Source: a virus
Length of the DNA stretch: 64,000 nucleotides
Strand: one strand, 5' to 3'
IMG/VR virus record: IMGVR_UViG_3300007513_000028
Span: 1 to 64,000 of that record
The notes beneath the pieces are model-generated. The model searched no databases, had not been told where the DNA came from, and saw only the letters and a list, made by a program, of their open reading frames with translations. Made by a program: the position numbers and the translations under genes. Shown piece by piece: positions 7,414 to 15,300 of the stretch (position 1 is the stretch's first letter; the number at the start of each line of letters is the position of its first letter).

Positions 7414-8727
7414 ATGTTGGATGACCCAAAATATCAAGGAGCGGGCGATGTTATCGTTTCGCAATGTAATGTCATTTCAACAAATGGAAAACACTTGACG
7501 GAGTTTGGACCCAAAGCCTGGAATACAATAATTTTGACAGAAAGTATGGGATTAACCGGAGATGATCCTCAAATTATTTCTGGAGAAATAAAAATTCTTG
7601 ATGCAGTTAATATATACAATGAAATGAGATTTCATGGTGATGAAATTGTTATTTTGCATTTTAATACTCCCCAAAAAAAGGAAATTGTTTTTATAGGACG
7701 AGTATATGATATTGATTTGGCTTCTTTTGAGTCCAGAAGATTAATTACCTTAAAATTTTGTTCTGGAGAAAAAATAACTTCAGATTCGACTAGAATTCAT
7801 AAAACATATAGAAACGTAAATATAAAAACAATAGTAAACGATCTTTATGCTCCTTTGTTGGCAGTATCCGATAAAAAAATTGTAATTTCAGATACAAAAA
7901 ATGATTGTAGTGTGAGTTTTGCAAATAAATCGCCAATTGAGGCTTTAAATATGATAGCAAAAGTCGCAAGACCATCCAAGTACAAAGGATCTAGTTATAT
8001 TTTTTATGAACATCTTGATGGATATTTTCAATTTATGCCACTTGAACATATTGTAAATCCAGCCGAACGAGAGCCTGTGATGATTTATAACTATGATACG
8101 CCAAAACCCGGAGCAACTGCCAAGGATTTATCCTCAATGGCCAGAATTCGGAAGTTTCGTGTTCTGGAGTTACCAAATATGATTAATAATATTAAATCTG
8201 GATTATATGCATCAACTGTTGTTACGAACGACTTATTGAAACGCCAACATACTGTAAATGTATTTGATTATGAAGATTCATACAATGATTATAAGCATGT
8301 GAATTTTAATGAAGTTTCTGGAAACAAAACACTACTTACAAATAGTAAAATTTTGAGTAAACGGCGTGCGAGTCATTATCGGTTTGTTCCTACTAATTTT
8401 AAATCATTTGATACAGATCGAAATTTTACAGACGAGCGAGCCGACACAGTTTTAGAAAGGGTTTCTCAGCTTAACCAAATAAATCAGATTAAATTAGAAG
8501 TTTCGGTTTCGGGTGATAGTCAACGTCGAGTTGGAGAAATTATTGAAATAAATGTTCCAGCCATAGAGGTAAAGACAGGAGCAGATGCTGCAAGAATAGA
8601 TACAAATTTTTCAGGAAGATATTTGGTTTCTAAAATAAAACATATTATATTTAACGGGCAATATACAACAATAATGGAATTGTCGAGAGATTCGTGGCCA
8701 GTTCCTCTTCCAGAAAGGGTAATTTAA
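7414..8727 (+). CDS. 27: gp27-like baseplate hub protein
   Basis: 437 aa (T4 gp27 is 391 aa). Assigned from position directly upstream of gp5, from size, and from the hub-type sequence: 'SGEIKILDAVNIYNEMRFHG' and 'LITLKFCSGEKITSDSTRI' early on, 'YKGSSYIFYEHLDGYFQFMP' centrally, and a C-terminal barrel-type end 'SGRYLVSKIKHIIFNGQYTT' then 'MELSRDSWPV', typical of hub proteins of contractile tails. In T4 a gp27 trimer forms the cup that holds gp5 and joins the tube to the spike. The gene is more AT-rich than gp5. Spacing is 3 bases on both sides. Confidence 0.85.
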   Translation: MLDDPKYQGAGDVIVSQCNVISTNGKHLTEFGPKAWNTIILTESMGLTGDDPQIISGEIKILDAVNIYNEMRFHGDEIVILHFNTPQKKEIVFIGRVYDIDLASFESRRLITLKFCSGEKITSDSTRIHKTYRNVNIKTIVNDLYAPLLAVSDKKIVISDTKNDCSVSFANKSPIEALNMIAKVARPSKYKGSSYIFYEHLDGYFQFMPLEHIVNPAEREPVMIYNYDTPKPGATAKDLSSMARIRKFRVLELPNMINNIKSGLYASTVVTNDLLKRQHTVNVFDYEDSYNDYKHVNFNEVSGNKTLLTNSKILSKRRASHYRFVPTNFKSFDTDRNFTDERADTVLERVSQLNQINQIKLEVSVSGDSQRRVGEIIEINVPAIEVKTGADAARIDTNFSGRYLVSKIKHIIFNGQYTTIMELSRDSWPVPLPERVI

Positions 8728-8730
8728 GTT

Positions 8731-10032
8731 ATGCAACAACAAGATGTCCTTGGAATCGGGCAGACAGGAAATTTTCATTGGTGGGAAGGCGTGGTCGAAG
8801 ATAATCTCGATCCTCTCGGCGCTGGCCGATGCAAGGTTCGGATTCTTGGTCACAATTCTCCGGCAAAAGAGGATACGCCAACAGCAGAATTGCCTTGGGC
8901 GTATCCTGTCATGCCCCTGAACAGTACACATGGAAAGATTGTTGCACTAAAGCCAGGAACCCGTGTTTTTGGATTCTTTCGCGATGGTCTGGATCGCCAG
9001 CAGCCCGTAATGTTGGGAACAATTAATATTGGTTTTGAGAATGCAGGAAAAATGGAAAATTATATTGAAGATACTCCTTCCCCCACGTTCGATGTTGGCG
9101 GAAATGATGTTCCAATTATTATAGGAAAGCCTGCTCCGAGGATGGGGGATTATGGATTTTTTGATGATCGCGAAGGTTCGGGTGGAGTAATAGACGGCCA
9201 ACCAAGAAAATCTAAAGTTATTCCAGATGCAGATAAGCGCGGAGTGTTGAACCAAGAAGATGTCACGGATTATTATCCATTAAAACCAAATGAAATTAAT
9301 ACTCCAAGACTGGCCAGAGGAATTATAGAAGGAACGATTCCTGCTGCACATGCACATGGCGGCGCACAAACCCTTGTCACAAAGGTCAAGAGATTAAGTG
9401 ATAATATAACTGCCGATACGGTTGTGGAACCGAAGACAAAATTTGGCGCACAGTATCCGTTTAATACTGTAGAAGAATCAGACAGCGGGCATCTTCGCGA
9501 AGTCGATGATACCCCTGGAGCAGAGCGCCTTAAAGAAACCCATCGTACCGGAACGTTCTATGAAATTCATCCAGACGGAACAAAAGTTACAAAGGTGGTC
9601 GGAGATAATTTCTCGGTCACGATTGGCGACGATGCCGTAAAGGTTGAAGGTTCCTGTGCAGTTCATATTGTAGGCGAAGCCGATATTTATTGCGAAAAGG
9701 ATATTCGAGTAAGGACTGAAAAGACAGCCGACATTATGGTGGTAGAATCTGCGGACGTTTCTGTTGGAACGCATTTGACGGCCGCCGTCGGCCAAGATAT
9801 GAGCGCAACGTGTGGAGGCACGGCAAAGGTTACTGCTGTAGGAGATGCACTAATAAAGGGGTTCGGTAATGTTGATGTTGCCGCAGAAAAAGATATATAT
9901 CTTGCTGCCGGAGGGTCTATGACATTTAAAGATTCTTCTGTCGAAGATGCGGTCGCAAACGTAGACGAAATTATCAAAGATATTGTGGATGGCCGAGGCA
10001 ACTTGAGAAAACGAGTGGATGCGAACGCCTAA
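8731..10032 (+). CDS. 5: gp5-like central spike/baseplate hub protein without lysozyme domain
   Basis: 433 aa (T4 gp5 is 575 aa). Residues about 10-110 form the OB-fold: 'HWWEGVVEDNLDPLGAGRCK', 'VRILGHNSP', 'LPWAYPVMPLNST' and 'LKPGTRVFGFFRDGLDRQQP'. After a linker, 'HLREVDDTPGAERLKETHRT' and 'GTFYEIHPDGTKVTKVVGD' (about 253-292) open the triple-stranded beta-helix, whose short repeats (TVG/DVSVG/DVAAEKDIYLAAG) run to about 405. The T4-type lysozyme domain between OB-fold and helix is absent: the interval is only about 140 residues and I see no catalytic Glu/Asp pattern. The spike would therefore pierce the outer membrane without digesting peptidoglycan. The stop TAA is inside a CTAAATA box for gp25. 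Confidence 0.92.
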   Translation: MQQQDVLGIGQTGNFHWWEGVVEDNLDPLGAGRCKVRILGHNSPAKEDTPTAELPWAYPVMPLNSTHGKIVALKPGTRVFGFFRDGLDRQQPVMLGTINIGFENAGKMENYIEDTPSPTFDVGGNDVPIIIGKPAPRMGDYGFFDDREGSGGVIDGQPRKSKVIPDADKRGVLNQEDVTDYYPLKPNEINTPRLARGIIEGTIPAAHAHGGAQTLVTKVKRLSDNITADTVVEPKTKFGAQYPFNTVEESDSGHLREVDDTPGAERLKETHRTGTFYEIHPDGTKVTKVVGDNFSVTIGDDAVKVEGSCAVHIVGEADIYCEKDIRVRTEKTADIMVVESADVSVGTHLTAAVGQDMSATCGGTAKVTAVGDALIKGFGNVDVAAEKDIYLAAGGSMTFKDSSVEDAVANVDEIIKDIVDGRGNLRKRVDANA

Positions 10033-10035
10033 ATA
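10029..10035 (+). promoter_or_regulatory. Putative late promoter box CTAAATA upstream of gp25
   Basis: CTAAATA overlaps the gp5 stop codon and lies about 20 bases before the gp25 start, just ahead of GGAGG (10043-10047). It resembles the T4-type late -10 box. Confidence 0.45.
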
Positions 10036-10055
10036 CATAAAGGGAGGACTGTAAA

Positions 10056-10445
10056 TTGCCAGTAGCCAAAAAATGGGCAGATTTTGATTTGGATTTTACT
10101 GCACACCCCAATACAGGGGAACTCAGCATGAAATATGATGCCGATGCAATTATCAAATCTGTAAGAAATCTAATATTGACAAACCATTATGAGCGGGCAT
10201 TTCATCCCGAACTCGGCTCTAATCTTATGAAGCAATTGTTTGAGCCGATGACATTTGCAACGGCATTGAGAATCAAGGGTGCCATTGCAGAAACCCTAAA
10301 TAATTTTGAACCAAGAGTGACTGTGAATGAACTCCAAGTTGAAGCAAGAGAAGAAGAAAATGGATACATAGTATATCTCAGATTTTTTATCATCAACGAA
10401 GAAACGGAAAGAGTTTCAAAATTCTTTTTGGAGAGAAATAGATAA
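10056..10445 (+). CDS. 25: gp25-like baseplate wedge protein
   Basis: 129 aa, the usual size of gp25 (132 aa in T4), a homologue of the inner-baseplate protein conserved in contractile injection systems. 'LILTNHYERAFHPELGSNLM' and 'KQLFEPMTFATALRI' carry the family's conserved block, followed by 'NFEPRVTVNELQVEA' and a C-terminal strand pair. The start is TTG (10056), fixed by GGAGG 8 bases upstream; no nearby in-frame ATG keeps the N-terminal 'MPVAKKWADFDLDF'. gp25 forms the inner ring with gp6 and gp53 that initiates the sheath. gp6 begins 2 bases after its stop. Confidence 0.95.
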   Translation: MPVAKKWADFDLDFTAHPNTGELSMKYDADAIIKSVRNLILTNHYERAFHPELGSNLMKQLFEPMTFATALRIKGAIAETLNNFEPRVTVNELQVEAREEENGYIVYLRFFIINEETERVSKFFLERNR

Positions 10446-10447
10446 AA

Positions 10448-12322
10448 ATGGCCACCTCTTATACTACCACCTCAAATAAACTAAAGATTACAGAACTTGA
10501 TTTTGATTCAATCAAGTCGGCATTAAAAACATATCTGAAGGGTCAGACCGAATTTGAAGGATATGATTTTGATGGTTCTGCCATGAGTATTCTTCTTGAT
10601 ATTCTTGCATACAATACGCATTATAATGGATTCTATACGAACATGCTCGCAAGTGAAATGTTCATGGATAGTGCCTCTCTGCGGTCTTCTGTAGTTTCGC
10701 TCGCCAAGCATCTTGGATATACTCCGGCTTCAAAAAAAGGATCTTCTGTCGAAATTGATGTAACCTTTCAGGGAACGGGGTCGAGTATTTTAATTCCAAA
10801 GGGTGCCAAGTTTACATCTAAAATTGGAACAAACATATATACCTATCTTGCAACAGAGTCTCGCGTTGCCAAGTTAGATTCTTCTACTCTGACATATGTT
10901 GCAAAGAATGTCAAGATTAAAGAAGGAATTGCATTTTCGTCCACACAGACTGTGGTTGGAACGACAACAAACGAAACATTTGAAATTCCAAATGAAGAAG
11001 TTGACCTTGACACGCTTACTGTTGCCGTTGGTGGAGACATCTATACCAAGGCAGATGATTTTACCGAAATGACATCGACAACCAAAGCCTATTTTATTCA
11101 AGAAGGAAATCATAACAAATATGAAATTTATTTTGGGGATGGTGTAATTGGAAATAAACCAACTGCCGGAGATCTGGTTCAACTGGAATATAATGTTTCG
11201 GTCTTGGGCAGCGAGGGAAATGGTGCAAAAACATTTGTTTTGGCCGAGCCACTCATCGGAGCAACGTCGGCTACTGTTGCCCTGTCTCCTCTGTATACAC
11301 GATCATCGGGAGGTTCCGAGCGCGAAGAGACTTCCACGATTCGGATTCAGGCTCCAAGGCAATATTCGCTTCAGAAGAGAGTTGTTACCGGAAATGATTA
11401 TAAGACAAGATTAGAAAATGATTATAATATTGTAGAGTCAGTAAAGGTGTGGGGAGGAGAAGACAATAATCCTCCGGCATATGGTCGAGTTTTTATCTCC
11501 ATCAAGCCAAAGGCAGGATATGTTCTTTCTCGGGCCGAGGCTCATCGGGTGGAGCAAGATATTCTTCAAAAACGAAATGTGGTGACAGTAAAACCAAAAT
11601 TTGTTGATCCCGACTATCTTTGGATTATTCCTGATATTCTTGTTGCATATGATCCGAGAAAGTCGGCAAGGACTGCCGATCAGTTGAAGGCATTGGTGTC
11701 GGCATCAATCCTTAAATACACATCAGATAATTTAAATAAATTTGATAATTATTTTAGATTTTCGGTATTATCAAGAGCAATTGATGACACCGAAGAAAGT
11801 ATTTTAAATAATAATATGAGAATTGCAATCAAGAAACGCATCAAGCCCATCATGCGTGTTCAGGGTTCCTATCGAGTTCATTTTGATAATCCATTGTACA
11901 GGCCATATGCAAGAAATCAGCCCGTAATTCAATCTTCCTTGTTTACCTATTTGGGACATAAAAATTGTATGATTATTGATGTGGATGGGATTTTAAAAAT
12001 TGTTCAGACGGGTGGGGGAACTTCTATTGCTGGATTTAATAGTCCCGAGAAAGCGCGTACAGATTATGGGACACCAATTGATTCTAATATTGGGTCTGTT
12101 GATTATAATTCGGGGGAGATGCTTGTTGGTCCGCTCAGAGCTACGACAATTGCAGATGGTTCTGAATATATTTATTTTTCAGCAAAACCAAGAATTGATG
12201 ATATAATGGCAAGAGAGAATACTATTGTTACCATTGACAGTTCTGATATTACAGTAAATTGTATTGATGATACAGATAGAAATCGCCCTTCTATATTAGA
12301 AGATAGCGGTCATGGGTATTAA
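10448..12322 (+). CDS. 6: gp6-like baseplate wedge protein
   Basis: 624 aa (T4 gp6 is 660 aa). The N-terminal block 'LDFDSIKSALKTYLKGQTEF', 'DFDGSAMSILLDILAYNTHY', 'NGFYTNMLASEMFMDSASLR' and 'SVVSLAKHLGYTP' is the hallmark of gp6. The middle has 'IYFGDGVIGNKPTAGDLVQL' and 'YNVSVLGSEGNGA', typical of the gpJ/gp6-like wedge core, and 'TGNDYKTRLENDYNIVESVK'. gp6 dimers form the iris-like ring that opens when the baseplate changes from hexagon to star. It belongs to the 25-6-7-8 group; the next gene starts 24 bases after the stop. Confidence 0.95.
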   Translation: MATSYTTTSNKLKITELDFDSIKSALKTYLKGQTEFEGYDFDGSAMSILLDILAYNTHYNGFYTNMLASEMFMDSASLRSSVVSLAKHLGYTPASKKGSSVEIDVTFQGTGSSILIPKGAKFTSKIGTNIYTYLATESRVAKLDSSTLTYVAKNVKIKEGIAFSSTQTVVGTTTNETFEIPNEEVDLDTLTVAVGGDIYTKADDFTEMTSTTKAYFIQEGNHNKYEIYFGDGVIGNKPTAGDLVQLEYNVSVLGSEGNGAKTFVLAEPLIGATSATVALSPLYTRSSGGSEREETSTIRIQAPRQYSLQKRVVTGNDYKTRLENDYNIVESVKVWGGEDNNPPAYGRVFISIKPKAGYVLSRAEAHRVEQDILQKRNVVTVKPKFVDPDYLWIIPDILVAYDPRKSARTADQLKALVSASILKYTSDNLNKFDNYFRFSVLSRAIDDTEESILNNNMRIAIKKRIKPIMRVQGSYRVHFDNPLYRPYARNQPVIQSSLFTYLGHKNCMIIDVDGILKIVQTGGGTSIAGFNSPEKARTDYGTPIDSNIGSVDYNSGEMLVGPLRATTIADGSEYIYFSAKPRIDDIMARENTIVTIDSSDITVNCIDDTDRNRPSILEDSGHGY

Positions 12323-12346
12323 TAATAAAAGGGAACTGTATACATT

Positions 12347-15300
12347 ATGGCAGCAATAATTAAAACTGCAAATACGCATCAGACTTCTCTTTTGGTGTCA
12401 GAACAGATCCCGGATTTTATTCGGGGAGATCATCCTAAATTTGTTACATTTATTGAAAAATATTATGAGTTTCTTGCTCAGGCTAATTCTGGAATTGCGA
12501 CTTCGGACGGCCTTTCTCATTATTATGGCGCAGATCATGCAACAAAGGTTATTACCGATATTAATGATATTGATACAACAGATCTTGATAAGTTTATTGG
12601 GTCTTTTCAAAAACAATATGGCCACGGTCTTCCCCAACAGGTGGCAGATGCAGCCGACCGAAGACTTTTATATAAGAATCTAGTTGATTTTTATCGTGCA
12701 GTAGGAACAGAAGATTCCTTTAAGATGCTCTTTCGCCTTTTGTTTAATGATGAAATTGAACTCTATTATCCGTTTCAGGATGTTTTGATTGCCAGCGGAG
12801 GAAATTATACAAAAGAATCTAGGATTAGGGTTAATTATGTTGAAAATCTGAATGACATTGAGAATACGAGGATTGTTGGGGCCACTTCGGGCGCATACGG
12901 AACTGTAGAACGGGTCCAAGTTCTTCCAGGGGGAAGTGACTCGTTTATTACAGGAAGAATTGGAAACACATCTACTTCATATACTTCTGGAGTGTCAAAT
13001 ACTGAAATTTATGACCCGATGAAATATCTTGAACATGGAAGTTCTACAGCCCACATATACATGACAGATCAATCTGGAAATTTTGATTTCTTTGAAGATA
13101 TTTATGTGGATGATGTCAATTCGACAGTTTCAAATACAATAGTGTTGCCCATGACAAAAAGTATGTTGGTTTTTGAGGATTTTCAGTATGGATCTACAAA
13201 TAATGTTATTTCTATGTATGATGGGCTGGTTCATCAGCGGGCAAATAGCACAAACCCTCCGTGGGGGTCTGCAAATATTGATTATAGCAATACCGGAATA
13301 TGGCATACCACCGGAGACGGCACCGGGGAAATTAAATTAGTCTCCAATGTCTATGGCTCATATGGTGGGGTTGTATTAGAAATTGGAAACAATAGTACGC
13401 TCGCTTCTGCGACTGGCGATCAAAGACATATTGTATTTGCAAAGAATGTGGGAATTGGTGGTGAGGATCGTCTTTATCGAATGTCCATTCGTGCCAGGGA
13501 TTTGGGTGGAAATTCTGCCGTATCTGTTGCCGAAGGAAATCGCTTTTCGGCCGGAGTTTCTTGCGTTCGTCATGACCTCAGAAAGTTGAGTGCAGACAAT
13601 TACAAAGATCAATGGGAAGATCCACTTTGGTTGGTTTCTCATAAGCAGGCAATTGATGATGAGTTTTTTGTATATACGGCATATTTCAAGGGAAGAGAAA
13701 CAAGAAGAAATGTTGGAGGTTCTCCCTATTCTGCAAAGAATTATGGCAATGGCGGCCGAAGGGATTTGACGAGCGGAACCCGATATTATAATTCTGCCCA
13801 GAAGGCAGTAGATCGAGAAGTGCTTCTTCCGTTTAATACCACTTTCATCAAACCAACCTTCAAGGTAAATGAGCCCGGAGATGGTGCAACATATTCACAG
13901 GGAATCACACAGATTGATTTTATTTCTCTTGAAGAACTTACTCCCATGCAGACTCAATTGGGTATGCATAGCGGAAGTTATAGTGACGAGCGGAGTCTTC
14001 TTTCGACAACAGGGGCACATATACAGGATGGCCATTATTGGCAAATCTATGCATATGATATTCGTTCCAAACAACAAATAAAAGACTATGCAACGGTCGT
14101 CCGCGAGGCAGTTCATCCAGCCGGAATGAAGATGTTCGGCACGACAATTTCAGAGAGTTCTCGAAGAATGAGTGACATGATTGATGTGAAGCCTGGGAAG
14201 ATTACACAACTTACAGACAATTCGTTACTCATCGACCAATACCCTGCATGGTCCCCCGATGGCACCCAGATTGCTTTCTCCCGCTATACCAATCCCGCCC
14301 TGACCCTCTATGAAATTTTTAAGATGGATGTCGATGGAACTAATGTTCGGAGCCTCATGCCAGGGTGGGGGTCCGGCTTGTACCCTGCATGGTCCCCCGA
14401 TGGCACCAAGATTGCCTTTGAGTCAAAAATACATAGCTGGCTGTGGGGGGATGCTGATGCGTATGCTCCTGTTGGTTCATATCAAAATGAGATTTATGTG
14501 ATGGATGCGGGCGGAGTTGTTGATACCGACGAATTTCCGTTTCACACGGCAGCGTCTTTAACAAGACTCACACATGATGCTCAGTCGGTGACTCCCCTGC
14601 GGGCTGATGCGCCCATCGCCGACCTTCCAAGAAAGCGGCAGCCCGCATGGTCCCCCGATGGCACCAAGATTGCCTTTGTCGCAAACACAGCCATCGCCGA
14701 GGGCGAATTCAGGGACCAAATCTATGTGATAAACGCAGATGGAACAAACCAGACGAGACTCACGAATAGTGCTACGGGTGATCGCGGTCCTTCATGGTCC
14801 CCTGACGGCACCAAGATTGGCTTTTACTCCTACCCGCATCCGAATGATGCTGGGTCTGGTAATTACAATAAAATCTTTGTGATGAATGCAGATGGGACGA
14901 ATCGGACGAAAATCCCAAATCATTCTCCTTCTATCCACCCCCCCGGTGTCATGAATGATTACTATCCACGGTGGTCCCCCGATGGCACCAAGGTTGCCAT
15001 TCAATCATGGAATATGGCTCATGCCGATTCGGCCCCGCCCAATCACAATTTTGATATTAAAGTGATGAACGAAGATGGAAGTAATCCGATATGGCTGACG
15101 AGTAATGTTGCGGTTGATCGGGGCCCCGCATGGTCCCCTGATGGCACCCAGATTGCCTTTTCCTCTTCCAGAGGCGTCGGTAATTTTGGAAACACTGACA
15201 TCTATGTAATTGACGTAAAAGAACGTTCCAACACAAACCTCCTCGACACCTTCTCCCCGGAATCTCTGGATTCCCTTGCAGGATGGTGGAGCGCAGATTC

